The notes: generated by a model from the letters alone, not told the origin. A stretch of DNA of 64,000 bases from Nostoc sp. 106C (GCF_002154725.1 NZ_MTAW01000127.1:62001-126000); one strand, 5' to 3'. Counted from the stretch's first letter, positions 39,282-47,879 are shown. Numbers and translations are program-made.

Positions 39282-40034
39282 TTATCCAAATCGATAGCCA
39301 AAACCTCTGACAGTCACAATGTACTCTGGACGACTAGGATCTAACTCTAATTTTTCTCGCAACCAGCGGATGTGAACATCTACAGTTTTGCTATCTCCGA
39401 CAAAATCTGGTCCCCAAACTTGATCCAGCAATTGTTCGCGTGACCATACTCGACGGGCATAGCTCATAAACAGTTCTAGAAGCCGAAACTCTTTGGGCGA
39501 CAGACTTACCTCTTGACCGCGAACCAGCACACGACACTCTTGAGGATTCAAGCTGACATCCTTGTACTTTAATACGGGTAGTTGAGGCAATGTGCTGAAA
39601 CGCTGGCGGCGAAGTAAAGCACGACAGCGAGCAACTAACTCCCGCATACTAAAGGGTTTGGTGAGATAGTCATCTGCTCCTACTTCTAAACCTAGAACAC
39701 GGTCAGTCTCACTACCTTTGGCACTAAGCATTAAAATCGGTACTGGGTTTCCTTGATGACGTAGCAAGCGACAAATATCTAAGCCATTGATCTGCGGCAG
39801 CATTAAATCAAGGACTACCAAGTCAAAGGAAACTTCTCCTGAGTTCGGTTCAAAACTTTTGAGATATTCTACAGCCGATCGCCCATCAGTAGCCGTTACT
39901 ACTCCATAGCCTTCTTCCTCCAACGCTACCACTAGCATTTCCCGGATTAGTTCTTCATCTTCTACTACTAGAACGCGGCTTGTTTGCCCTATATCCGCTT
40001 TGGCAGAAAACTTGGTTGATTCGCTGGTATACAT
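39282..40034 (-). CDS. sphR: phosphate response regulator SphR
   Basis: A 250-aa OmpR/PhoB-type response regulator. The receiver domain (about 20-140) has VVEDEELIREML, the phosphoacceptor Asp in DLVVLDLMLP and the Lys in YLTKPFSMREL. The winged-helix DNA-binding domain (about 155-250) has LSPKEFRLLELFMSYARRVW, SREQLLDQVWG and VDVHIRWLREKLE. It is followed by sphS and phoU, so I call it SphR. The first ATG is at 40034; the longer frame to 40070 begins with TTG. Expected targets carry PHO boxes such as the one at 16815-16844. Confidence 0.93.
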   Translation of the reverse strand: MYTSESTKFSAKADIGQTSRVLVVEDEELIREMLVVALEEEGYGVVTATDGRSAVEYLKSFEPNSGEVSFDLVVLDLMLPQINGLDICRLLRHQGNPVPILMLSAKGSETDRVLGLEVGADDYLTKPFSMRELVARCRALLRRQRFSTLPQLPVLKYKDVSLNPQECRVLVRGQEVSLSPKEFRLLELFMSYARRVWSREQLLDQVWGPDFVGDSKTVDVHIRWLREKLELDPSRPEYIVTVRGFGYRFG

Positions 40035-40510
40035 TGAGATCACAAAAGTTTGGGTCTGTACTGCTATCAAGACGATGACTGAATCAATTATCGAGCCTCA
40101 GTGCATTTACGCCTCTAAGCATAATGCTTTACTTGATAAAACGTAACATTCATCACATAATCTCAAATATTATAAATCACTACTGCTACCTACAAGCAGA
40201 TAAGAGTGTTTTTCAGAGCTTGAAATATTGAATTTTTGTATGCACGCAATTCCTACTTGACAATAACGGAATTAGTTGAGTATATTTTCATAGTACACAA
40301 GTACTATAAATTAAAGAAAGCTTTTCCCTTGAAACAAGCGGACACTTGTGTAGATAGTTCTTAAGGATTTTTAGTGTCTGTTGATTCTTTGTTTCAGTAT
40401 TTGCACTGCGTGAAAAACGCATATTTACAGGCTACTCTGATGTCTGCATAGGTAAGTCTTGGTATGGCTTGCTACTCACTACATTGTTGCATGTTTAAAG
40501 GAGTTGAAAT
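40035..40510. other. divergent promoter region between sphR and the coiled-coil genes
   Basis: It carries the sigma-70-like promoter and dyad described at 40257-40306. I see no PHO box facing sphR. No open frame is visible. Confidence 0.5.
40257..40306 (+). promoter_or_regulatory. sigma-70-like promoter with overlapping dyad, for the coiled-coil genes
   Basis: A consensus -35 TTGACA (40257-40262), 18 bp, then TATATT (40281-40286). Transcription would begin near 40293, inside a perfect dyad TAGTAC-ACAA-GTACTA (40291-40306) that could be an operator. It leaves a 5' leader of about 215 bases. The spacing of the dyad (GTA-N6-TAC) does not fit NtcA, which needs N8. Confidence 0.55.
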
Positions 40511-41494
40511 ATGACTACAGTTGCAGTCAAAGACAGCAAACAACAAATAGTACAGGCATTTCAACAAATTATTACAGAAAGGAAAAAATTAGATTCAAAA
40601 ATAGCCACTAAACAAGAGGAAGCAGAAAAGGCAAAAAATCAAGAAATTCTAGTAGCTGCTTCTACATACACTGTTGATAGTATTGTTAAAGGTTTAGCTG
40701 ATTTACAATTAGAGTTTGGTGGTATTGTCAATGCCCTATCTGAAAAATTAGCTCAAGAAAATTCCAAATTAGATGAATTAAACCGAGCTATAGAAATTGC
40801 AAATCAGCAGTTACAAGAGCTTCAGCAAATCAGGATTGTAGCAGATGTTTTAGATATTTTAAATCAAGAACATCAAGAAAAGCTAAAAATATTAGAACAA
40901 GAAATTTCCAGTAAGCGAGAAGCTCTTGAAAAAGAAATTATAACTAGGCGTAAAGAGTGGCAAAAAGAGCAAGCAGAATACGAAGAAGCACTAAAATCTT
41001 ATAACGAATTATTAGTTAAACAACGTACCTCCGAAGCAGAAGAATATCAGTATAAGTTAGAAACAACACGAAAACTAACTACAGATGCTTATGAGGCAAG
41101 AAAACGCAACTTAGAACGGGAAATACAAGAAAGTACTCAACAGAAACAGAAAAACTGGGCTGAACGTGAAAAAATCCTCACTGAACATCAACCTTTGTTT
41201 ACAGAATACGAGAAAAAAATCGCAGCATTTCCTACTGAGTTAGAAGAAGCAGTTAAGAAAGCTAGAGAAGAAGCAATTAAAGAGACAAGCCAAAAAGCTA
41301 AAGTCGAAGCTGATTTGTTTGAAAAAGAATGGGAATCAAGCAAACAGAGTTATGAATTAAAAATTCAATCTTTAGAAGAAACTATTAAGAAACAAACTGA
41401 GCAAATTGAAGGAATGTCTGCTCAATTACAAACTGCCTTGAAACAGGCGCAAGACTTAGCAATGAGAGCTTTTGATAGTTCTAATGCTAAATAG
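40511..41494 (+). CDS. coiled-coil protein, first of a tandem paralogous pair
   Basis: A 327-aa protein that is almost wholly alpha-helical, rich in Glu, Lys and Gln, without Cys or membrane segments. After a 50-residue lead, a conserved segment TYTVDSIVKGLADLQLEFGG begins the shared region; long heptad coils follow, with a KKIAAFPTELEEAVKKAREE break and a C-terminal helix MSAQLQTALKQAQDLAMRAF. It starts at an ATG with AAAGGAG seven bases upstream. The next gene is a clear paralogue. I do not know a function. Filament-forming coiled-coil proteins are known in multicellular cyanobacteria, and this pair has the right build, but no sequence signature proves it. Confidence 0.8.
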   Translation: MTTVAVKDSKQQIVQAFQQIITERKKLDSKIATKQEEAEKAKNQEILVAASTYTVDSIVKGLADLQLEFGGIVNALSEKLAQENSKLDELNRAIEIANQQLQELQQIRIVADVLDILNQEHQEKLKILEQEISSKREALEKEIITRRKEWQKEQAEYEEALKSYNELLVKQRTSEAEEYQYKLETTRKLTTDAYEARKRNLEREIQESTQQKQKNWAEREKILTEHQPLFTEYEKKIAAFPTELEEAVKKAREEAIKETSQKAKVEADLFEKEWESSKQSYELKIQSLEETIKKQTEQIEGMSAQLQTALKQAQDLAMRAFDSSNAK

Positions 41495-41561
41495 TGATTA
41501 ATCCGATGATGACAATCTTAATTGTCTTGATAAGTTAATTTTAAAATTATGGAGGTTTGTT

Positions 41562-42641
41562 GTGGTAGTTAAAAAACCAACTGATAAGAGCACTAAAGCT
41601 GAAATCTTGCAAGCTTATGAAGAGTTAGCAAAAGAGACAGCAGCCGTTAAAACACAACTGAATCAAGCACTGAAAGAAAGCCAAGCTGTTGCTAAAGAGA
41701 AGCCCAAATTAGAGATAAAGACTACTATGAATCCGCAATCTACTGTTCAGCAAAAGATGAATTATACAATTGAAAGCTTGGCTAAAATTCAGTTAGGCTT
41801 TGGTAGTGCGGCCAATGAATTATCTGAACAGTTAACTACGCAAGCATCTAAATTAGCAGAAATTAGAGAAAATGTAGAGAAAGAAGTAGAACAGCTAAAG
41901 CAACTACATAATTTAGAAATATCTGAAGATATTTTGGATACTCTGATCGCAAACTATGAAGATAATTCTAAAAACTATCAAGAAGAGTTTAGCCAGCAGA
42001 AAGAAGTTTTATTACAAGAAATTGATGAGCAAAGGAAAACTTGGATAAAAGAACAAGATGAAAATAGCAGATTAATCAAAGAACGAGATGAAAATCTCAA
42101 AAAGACTCGGCAAAGAGATGATACAGAGTATAAATATAATTTAGAACTTCAACGGAAATTAGCAAAAGATGAATACGAACAGCAGCAAAAAGAGTTAAAT
42201 AAGCAATTAGAAGAATTTCAGCAAGAAACAGAGAAAGAATGGGCTGAGTGCGAAAAAATAATTGCTGAAAGAGAAAAACAATTTGAAGAATCTAAAGCTA
42301 AGGTAGAAGCATTTCCGAAAGATAAAGAAGCTGCTCTCAAAAAAGCAACAGAGGAAGGCAAGGGTATTGCCTACTATCAAGCTAAAATAAAATCAGATTT
42401 ATACAGTAAAGAAGTAGAAGGACAAAAGCGTTTTTATGAACAAAGATTGCAATCTTTAGAACAAAATATTACTAATCAAGACACTCGCATTCAAAACCTT
42501 TCTAAGCAGCTTGAATCTGCCCTCAAGCAAGTTCAGGATTTAGCAGTGAAAGCTATTGAAGGAACTGCAAATGTAAATTCATATCAAGCAATCAAAGAAA
42601 TAGCCTTAGAACAAGCGAAAAGTCAAGTGAAGAATAAATAA
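41562..42641 (+). CDS. coiled-coil protein, second of a tandem paralogous pair
   Basis: A 359-aa paralogue of the preceding protein. Matching blocks in the same order are QKMNYTIESLAKIQLGFGSA, TEYKYNLELQRKLAKDEYEQ, SKAKVEAFPKDKEAALKKA and LSKQLESALKQVQDLAVKAI. The start is GTG at 41562 with a perfect GGAGG (41551-41555) six bases before it. The 67-bp gap to the first gene has no terminator, so they are probably co-transcribed. It ends at a 32-bp perfect palindrome. The function is unknown; hetero-oligomeric coils formed by both paralogues are a natural expectation. Confidence 0.8.
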   Translation: MVVKKPTDKSTKAEILQAYEELAKETAAVKTQLNQALKESQAVAKEKPKLEIKTTMNPQSTVQQKMNYTIESLAKIQLGFGSAANELSEQLTTQASKLAEIRENVEKEVEQLKQLHNLEISEDILDTLIANYEDNSKNYQEEFSQQKEVLLQEIDEQRKTWIKEQDENSRLIKERDENLKKTRQRDDTEYKYNLELQRKLAKDEYEQQQKELNKQLEEFQQETEKEWAECEKIIAEREKQFEESKAKVEAFPKDKEAALKKATEEGKGIAYYQAKIKSDLYSKEVEGQKRFYEQRLQSLEQNITNQDTRIQNLSKQLESALKQVQDLAVKAIEGTANVNSYQAIKEIALEQAKSQVKNK

Positions 42642-42664
42642 GCCAATTGTATTTTCCAGATAAA

Positions 42665-42696
42665 TGTAGAGATGTAACTCGAGTTACATCTCTACA
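42665..42696. terminator. 32-bp perfect palindrome after the coiled-coil pair
   Basis: A perfect inverted repeat with arms TGTAGAGATGTAACTC and its complement, 23 bp after the stop of the second coiled-coil gene. It is followed by AAACAGCATTTTTAT on the plus strand. It is placed to serve as a convergent terminator for the coiled-coil genes and the 38-aa minus-strand gene. Palindromes of this GTAGAGAC-like type also occur as dispersed repeats in Nostoc. Confidence 0.65.
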
Positions 42697-42736
42697 AAAC
42701 AGCATTTTTATATTTATCAAAAGTCTTGACTTAGAG

Positions 42737-42853
42737 TTAGTTGTCTCTTTTAGGCGGAATACCATTATTTATCGGTTTTTTTCTACTTGTTGCTTGATTA
42801 GCTATGTTTTTATTATTTGATGATTGCTGAGAATTATTTTGTGTGTTAGACAT
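42737..42853 (-). CDS. microprotein (38 aa), Asn/Gln-rich with basic C-terminus
   Basis: An unlisted small frame with ATG at 42851-42853: MSNTQNNSQQSSNNKNIANQ, then ATSRKKPINNGIPPKRDN, stop. The C-terminal RKKPINNGIPPKR resembles RRKPPNNGKPAK of the neighbouring 41-aa frame on the same strand, which argues that both are real. It is likely disordered. No Shine-Dalgarno is visible. It converges with the coiled-coil gene pair. Function is unknown. Confidence 0.5.
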   Translation of the reverse strand: MSNTQNNSQQSSNNKNIANQATSRKKPINNGIPPKRDN

Positions 42854-42986
42854 AAGACTAAACCCGTGAATAATTTATTTATCTATGTTTTAAATCTACA
42901 TAGTGTGCAGCTAGATCTCCGGAAATTATTTAAATACTTTATATTCAAGTTAATTCAAAACAGTTAAAAATAGGCACTCAAAAAAA

Positions 42987-43013
42987 TAGAGACGCTATAG
43001 CTTTACGTCTCTA
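42987..43013 (-). terminator. intrinsic terminator after the 41-aa microprotein gene
   Basis: The stem TAGAGACG/CGTCTCTA, read on the minus strand, is followed by a run of T (complement of 42980-42987). It lies 77 bp beyond the stop of the minus-strand frame 43091-43216, in the right direction, which supports that frame being transcribed. Confidence 0.7.
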
Positions 43014-43090
43014 AAACAGAGGAAACCCATTATTTTTATTTATTTAAAAAGTTTAAAAAATAAATTCTCAAAAATTAAACAAACAGAAAC

Positions 43091-43216
43091 TTAGTTTGTT
43101 TCATCTAATTTTTTAGGCTGCTGTTGATTATCAGGCTTTTTGTTGCTGTTGAACCTGATAGCACCAGGCTCAGTTTTGGCTGGCTTGCCATTGTTGGGAG
43201 GTTTTCGACGAGCCAT
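43091..43216 (-). CDS. microprotein (41 aa), basic, Pro/Asn-rich
   Basis: An unlisted small frame with ATG at 43214-43216: MARRKPPNNGKPAKTEPGAI, then RFNSNKKPDNQQQPKKLDET-N, stop. It shares the core K/R-K-P-x-N-N-G-x-P with the 38-aa frame 240 bp downstream and has its own terminator. It is highly basic and probably unfolded alone; it could bind nucleic acid or the acidic coiled-coil proteins nearby. No function is known to me. Confidence 0.55.
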   Translation of the reverse strand: MARRKPPNNGKPAKTEPGAIRFNSNKKPDNQQQPKKLDETN

Positions 43217-43531
43217 AGAAACACAATCTTTAATTGTTAACTCTCTACAAATTGAACTACAGGAGTATAAATTATTAATCCGGAAAATTTAGGAAAAGAG
43301 CTAATGTGTAGCCTAATATATCTTGCTGCTGGTAGATACTCATCAATTTTCCGTAAAAGGATAAGTATCCCATTTTGGCAGTCGCCCTCAGACTAGAAGT
43401 CTGGGGCTACACAAACATAGCTTGCCTCCGCAGGCTAGATGTCGCCAGGGATTTTTCCTAGGTGGGATATTCGCCCTTTCTATCTTCTGGCCGGATTAAC
43501 TTTGTAATCTGGTTCCAGAGGGAAGGTAATG
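43217..43531. repeat. intergenic region with short dispersed repeats
   Basis: The stretch 43382-43445 holds fragments of known Nostoc-type dispersed palindromes (CAGACTAGAAGTCTGGGGCT and CCTCCGCAGGCT). Otherwise nothing is recognised. Confidence 0.4.
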
Positions 43532-44305
43532 TTAAGCAAAGGTGGAAAAATCTAGATTGGGTGGAATATCTTGAATACGCCCTGGACCGATCGCACGCAG
43601 TGCTTCTTTGAGGTCAATATCGCCAGTGTACAAGGCACGACCTACAATTACACCAGTAACGCCTTGTGGTTCCAATGCCAACAAGCTCAACAAATCGGTA
43701 ACAGAACTCACCCCTCCAGAGGCAATTACTGGTATAGAAATTGTGGCAGCGAGTTCTCGCAACGCATCTAAATTCGGCCCGGCGAGAGTTCCATCGCGGT
43801 GGATGTCGGTGTAGATGATCGCAGCTGCTCCCAATTCTTGCATTTGTACAGCTAGTTGAGTAGCTAAAACTTCTGAAGTTTCTAGCCAACCGCGAGTTGC
43901 TACTAGTCCGTTACGGGCATCAATACCGATAACAATCTGTTCGGGAAATTCTTGGCAGAGTTGCTGTACTAGCTGGGGTTGTTCTACGGCAATAGTTCCC
44001 AAAATCGCCCGCTGTACGCCTATATTCAATACTTGCTGCACGCTGGCCTTGTCGCGCAATCCCCCGCCTACTTGAATCGGTACTGATACAGCTTGGGCGA
44101 TCGCTTCAATTGCCCCCAAGTTTACTACTTTACCCGCTTTAGCACCATCGAGATCAACCACGTGTAGCCTAGCAGCACCCTGATCAACCCACTGTTTGGC
44201 AACATCAGCAGGATTTTCACTAAAAACTTGCGATCGCTCGTAGTCTCCCTGATAAAGTCGCACACAGCGGCCTTCTAGTAAATCAATTGCTGGAATTACA
44301 TCCAT
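43532..44305 (-). CDS. hisA: phosphoribosylformimino-5-aminoimidazole carboxamide ribotide isomerase (HisA)
   Basis: A 257-aa TIM-barrel enzyme of histidine synthesis that catalyses the Amadori rearrangement of ProFAR to PRFAR. The first catalytic Asp is in [20 protein letters not shown], the second in [16 protein letters not shown], with phosphate-binding GGGLR and [11 protein letters not shown]. The family length is about 240-260. It is upstream of no other his gene, as usual in cyanobacteria, where his genes are scattered. The DUF2499/DUF3593 pair lies upstream on the same strand. Confidence 0.95.
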   Translation of the reverse strand: MDVIPAIDLLEGRCVRLYQGDYERSQVFSENPADVAKQWVDQGAARLHVVDLDGAKAGKVVNLGAIEAIAQAVSVPIQVGGGLRDKASVQQVLNIGVQRAILGTIAVEQPQLVQQLCQEFPEQIVIGIDARNGLVATRGWLETSEVLATQLAVQMQELGAAAIIYTDIHRDGTLAGPNLDALRELAATISIPVIASGGVSSVTDLLSLLALEPQGVTGVIVGRALYTGDIDLKEALRAIGPGRIQDIPPNLDFSTFA

Positions 44306-44337
44306 TTACCTCATCCTCAATGCAATCACAAAGCTAG

Positions 44338-44652
44338 CTATACGTGGGTTTTTTCTGTGGAAGTTTTGAGTTTTAATTGCCTTACAGCTTGCCAGAAACC
44401 CAGCACAACCAAAATATTAGCAAGGGTCAAAAACACTTCTGCACCACCATGCAGCCAATCGACATCTGCTAAAGCCTTGCCATAATGAACTTTGGCATAA
44501 ATTCCCGCTGGGATGGTGACACCCACAAATACTAAAGTGCCGTAAAATCCATACAAAGCCAAACGTGGCATCTGCTTACTGCGGCTGATAAACCACAAGA
44601 AACCCAAATAAGGAAACAGCGAAAGGGCAAAAAGGGCGTCTTTAGATATCAT
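44338..44652 (-). CDS. DUF3593 membrane protein
   Basis: A 104-aa protein with three membrane helices (about 5-22, 32-52, 70-92), a cyanobacterial and chloroplast family DUF3593. Its ATG overlaps the stop of the preceding DUF2499 gene in an ATGA arrangement, so the two are translationally coupled and likely form a complex. Function is unknown. It ends 32 bp before hisA on the same strand. Confidence 0.8.
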   Translation of the reverse strand: MISKDALFALSLFPYLGFLWFISRSKQMPRLALYGFYGTLVFVGVTIPAGIYAKVHYGKALADVDWLHGGAEVFLTLANILVVLGFWQAVRQLKLKTSTEKTHV

Positions 44653-44996
44653 CGCTCTAATTTGATAGGTTGGGCTACAACAGGATTAATTCCTTTGTTA
44701 GCAGTCTTGGTGGAACGCCAAATCCACACCGCAGCTGCCCAAAGGGTAAAATTACCAACTAAGGTCATGGTAGCTTGAAGCGTTACCAGCCATTCTAAAG
44801 ATTCGGGATTGTCGAAATAGTGCCAGGTGCAAGCACACATAGCACTAACCAAAGCTGGTAGCATGGCGAAGGATAATCCCCACCAAGTCCGGTTACCAGT
44901 AAGTTCGCCGTAAGTCCAGATTAACCAAATGGCGGCAATCCACTCAATGACGCTAGAAACATGAATAATCCAGGTGGGAATTGAAAGGGCGTGCAT
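44649..44996 (-). CDS. DUF2499 (Ycf49-like) membrane protein
   Basis: A 115-aa protein with three membrane helices (about 9-28, 38-60, 70-92), the DUF2499/Ycf49-like family of cyanobacteria and plastids: MHALSIPTWIIHVSSVIEW, NRTWWGLSFAMLPALVSAMC, ACTWHYFDNPESLEWLVTLQ. I use the ATG at 44996; the longer frame starts with TTG. Its stop overlaps the DUF3593 start by 4 bp, a conserved pairing. Its role is unknown, probably in the thylakoid or plasma membrane. Confidence 0.82.
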   Translation of the reverse strand: MHALSIPTWIIHVSSVIEWIAAIWLIWTYGELTGNRTWWGLSFAMLPALVSAMCACTWHYFDNPESLEWLVTLQATMTLVGNFTLWAAAVWIWRSTKTANKGINPVVAQPIKLER

Positions 44997-45271
44997 AAGT
45001 AAGTCAAGGGTCAAGGGTTTAGAGTGACGTGGAGAGGGGGAGACGTGGCGACGCGGAGATATTTGGAATAAATTTTCCCGGTGTCTGCTTATATTCGTGG
45101 CGTTCGGTCAAGAGTCTTTTGTCCCCCTGCTCCCCTCCTTCTCCTCTCCCCATCTTCCCACAAGAAAAATCCGATTTTTTGGGAAGTATGCCAGCCATCT
45201 CACCTAACATTTGTATAAGTGATAGATAATCAGGTGCAAAGAAACTCGATTAGCTAAATCCAAAATTAAAA

Positions 45272-46321
45272 ATGAAACCGATGCGGGCGTTATTATCTGG
45301 GTATTACGGAAAAGGTAATGGTGGTGACGAAGCTTTATTGGCAACGCTGTTGCAAATGCTACCGCCTCATGTCACACCTGTAGTGCTTTCTGGTAATCCT
45401 GACCAAACCCGCGATCGCTATGGTGTAGAATCTCACAATCGCATGGCTGTTTCAGCTGTACTGCAAGCTTTGCGCTCTTGTGATGCTTTTATATGGGGTG
45501 GTGGCAGTTTAATCCAAGATGTTACCAGTGCCATTAACCCATTTTATTATGGGGGATTGATGACTTTGGCACAGAAAATGGGTTTAAAAACTGTAGCTTG
45601 GGCCCAAGGAATTGGTCCCTTGAAGCGTCGGCAAACTCGTTGGTTAGCCAGACAGACCTTTGCTAGTTGTACCAAAGTTAGTGTACGCGATCGCGCTAGT
45701 GCTGCTTTGTTATCTGATTGGCAAATTCCTTGTCTGCTTGCGCCCGATCCAGTTTGGGCGTTGGAGTCCAAGCCTGTACCCGGACTTTGGGATTTACCTG
45801 CTCCCAGAATTGCTGTAACTTTGCGATCGCATCCTCAACTTACAGAAACGCGCTTGGCAAACTTAACTCGCGCTTTGGCTGATTTTCAAAAAGCCACGCA
45901 AACTTTTATACTACTATTGCCATTTCAAAAAAGTGAAGATTTAGAAATTGCTTCAGCAATTCAACCTCAACTCAAAAATGTTAGTCACATTATGTGTCTG
46001 GAAGATCCACAACTTTTAAAAGGTGTGTATCGCGGTGTGGAAATGGTTATTGGGATGCGTCTACACAGCTTGATCATGGCAGCAGCTGAAGGTTGTCGCT
46101 GTTTTGCTCTCAGTTATGACCCCAAAGTGAATCGCCTCATGGAAGACTTAGAAATGCCTGGGTGGGATTTGGCCGCTATACCAGAGCAACCCAATTTAAT
46201 TAGTACAACTTGGATGGAGCATTACGCTAATGGCGATCCGCTTTCACCAGAGCAAATTCAATCTTTGGTAGATCGAGCCTTAATGCACCGTGAGTTATTG
46301 AGTGAAGCGTTAACAACTTAG
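45272..46321 (+). CDS. csaB: polysaccharide pyruvyl transferase CsaB
   Basis: A 349-aa transferase of the CsaB family, which adds ketal-linked pyruvate to cell-wall polysaccharide, a docking site for SLH-domain proteins. Family landmarks are the start RALLSGYYGKGNGGDEALLA, WGGGSLIQDVTS, KTVAWAQGIGPL and the nucleotide-binding end VIGMRLHSLIMAAAEGCRCF. The presence of an SLH-domain porin in this window fits that role. It stands alone and ends in a repeat hairpin with a T-run. Confidence 0.9.
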   Translation: MKPMRALLSGYYGKGNGGDEALLATLLQMLPPHVTPVVLSGNPDQTRDRYGVESHNRMAVSAVLQALRSCDAFIWGGGSLIQDVTSAINPFYYGGLMTLAQKMGLKTVAWAQGIGPLKRRQTRWLARQTFASCTKVSVRDRASAALLSDWQIPCLLAPDPVWALESKPVPGLWDLPAPRIAVTLRSHPQLTETRLANLTRALADFQKATQTFILLLPFQKSEDLEIASAIQPQLKNVSHIMCLEDPQLLKGVYRGVEMVIGMRLHSLIMAAAEGCRCFALSYDPKVNRLMEDLEMPGWDLAAIPEQPNLISTTWMEHYANGDPLSPEQIQSLVDRALMHRELLSEALTT

Positions 46322-46341
46322 ACCTCTTATCATAAGTCGAT

Positions 46342-46473
46342 TTTTTTTGGATATTGAACCACAGATAAACACAGATGAACACAGATAGACATCGGTGTTT
46401 ATTTGTGTTCATCTGTGGTTTTTTATTCTTATTGAGATTTTTGCCAGAAGTCTATTGGCCACTTTCATAACCA
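46342..46473. repeat. direct repeat copy 1, with long hairpin
   Basis: A 132-bp unit nearly identical to the one at 46521-46653. It contains a long stem built from AACCACAGAT...ATCTGTGGTT with inner ACAGATGAACACA complementarity, followed by TTTTTT. The first copy is placed to end the csaB transcript. Confidence 0.8.
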
Positions 46474-46520
46474 TTAAAGAGGGAACGGGCAACAGAGTAT
46501 TTTCAAATGAGATTTAGACC

Positions 46521-46653
46521 TTTTTTTGGATATTGAACCACAGATAAACACAGATGAACACAGATAGGCATCGGTGTTTATCTGTGTTCATCTGTGGTTT
46601 TTTATTCTTATTGAGATTTTTCCAAGAAGTCTATTGGTCATTTTCATAACCAA
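46521..46653. repeat. direct repeat copy 2, with long hairpin
   Basis: The second copy differs from the first at only a few positions (for example AGATAGGCATCG instead of AGATAGACATCG) and keeps the hairpin, including a compensating change on the other arm. It ends 26 bp before the stop of the convergent CobW-family gene. The pair fills the 357-bp gap between csaB and that gene. Confidence 0.8.
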
Positions 46654-46678
46654 TGACAAATTGACAAATAACTAAAAC

Positions 46679-47791
46679 CTACTTACCAAAGCCTTTACCT
46701 CTACTAGCAGAAGGAAGACAAAGGCAGTTTTCTATCTGACTGAGCAAAGTTTGGCTATCTAAATGTTGACCGATCAACACTAGCTGATTTTTTGGTTTAC
46801 CTTTCCACTCATCATCATCCATTGTGAAGCGCTTGCCGCACAAGTGGAAAATATGACGTTTGGGGCTTTCATCAAACCACATAATCCCCTTTGCCCTAAA
46901 GACATCAGTGGGTAGTTGGTTATCTAAGAAATATTGAAACTTCCTAATAGAAAAAGGTTTATCACTTTCAAAAGACAATGAGGTGAAACCATCATTTTCT
47001 AAGTGGTCGGAATGATGGTGATGATGCTCATGGTCATGATCGTGATGTTCATGACCGCATGTAGAATGATCGTGGTCGTGGTCATGATGATCATGATTGT
47101 GCTCATGCTGCTCATGTTCATCCGCCACGTTATCAAAATACTTGTCAGACTCAAACAAACCAACACTAAGAATTAAGGGAAGTGGTACTTCTGAACGCGT
47201 GGTGCGCAGAATTCTTGCTCCTTCCTTAACTTCACCAATTTTTCGTTCTAATTCATTTAAAGCAGCTTCATCAACTAAATCTGCTTTATTCAAAATAATG
47301 ACATCACCATAGGCAATCTGACTATATGCCGCCTGAGAATTAAATAAATCTAGGCTGTAATTTGCCGCGTCTACTACGGTAATAATTGAATCCAAACGAG
47401 TTAAATCCCGCAGTTCTGTGCCGAGAAATGTTAGGGCTACTGGCAATGGATCTGCTAGTCCAGTTGTTTCTACAACTAAATAATCTAACTTCTCTTCTCG
47501 TTCTAGAACTTTGTAAACGGCGTCAACTAAATCACTATTAATGGTGCAACAAATACAACCATTATTTAATTCCACCATGTTTTCATCGGTGGAAACAATT
47601 AATTCGTTATCGATGCCAATTTCACCAAATTCATTGACTAAAACAGCGGTTTTTAAACCCTGCTGATTAGTCAGGATATGATTAAGTAATGTCGTCTTAC
47701 CACTACCGAGGAAGCCTGTAATAATAGTTACAGGTATACCTTGTTTTGGCGCATCCATTGCTTGAGATTCAGGAGTAACTGCTGATTGCAT
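46679..47791 (-). CDS. CobW/COG0523 family GTPase, putative metal chaperone
   Basis: A 370-aa G3E GTPase. Walker A is GFLGSGKTT (about 26-34), the metal-binding CxCC motif is NGCICC (Cys79, 81, 82), the Walker B-like segment is LVVETTGLADP and the base-specificity motif is LNKADLV. A strongly His/Asp-rich loop (about 228-265) lies before the C-terminal CobW_C domain. COG0523 members with such His loops hand zinc or another transition metal to target proteins. The metal cannot be fixed from sequence; no Zur box was clear in the 246-bp divergent region shared with cysS. Confidence 0.9.
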   Translation of the reverse strand: MQSAVTPESQAMDAPKQGIPVTIITGFLGSGKTTLLNHILTNQQGLKTAVLVNEFGEIGIDNELIVSTDENMVELNNGCICCTINSDLVDAVYKVLEREEKLDYLVVETTGLADPLPVALTFLGTELRDLTRLDSIITVVDAANYSLDLFNSQAAYSQIAYGDVIILNKADLVDEAALNELERKIGEVKEGARILRTTRSEVPLPLILSVGLFESDKYFDNVADEHEQHEHNHDHHDHDHDHSTCGHEHHDHDHEHHHHHSDHLENDGFTSLSFESDKPFSIRKFQYFLDNQLPTDVFRAKGIMWFDESPKRHIFHLCGKRFTMDDDEWKGKPKNQLVLIGQHLDSQTLLSQIENCLCLPSASRGKGFGK

Positions 47792-47839
47792 AGCGCTCTA
47801 ATCAAAACAAATAAAGTCAAAAAGTAGGAGTGTAGCGCA

Positions 47840-47879
47840 GAGAGTCCAGAAAACACTAGGATAGGGATGCTGGACTCTC
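47840..47879. promoter_or_regulatory. inverted repeat in the divergent cobW-like/cysS region
   Basis: A perfect 10-bp inverted repeat GAGAGTCCAG/CTGGACTCTC with a 20-base loop, 48 bp upstream of the CobW-family start. A second pair CTACCTAT/ATAGGTAG (47911-47918, 47965-47972) lies closer to cysS. Either may be regulatory; neither matches a known operator. Confidence 0.4.

Noticed and set aside
40291-40306. NtcA binding site upstream of the coiled-coil genes
   Set aside because: The dyad is GTA-N6-TAC, whereas NtcA needs GTA-N8-TAC.
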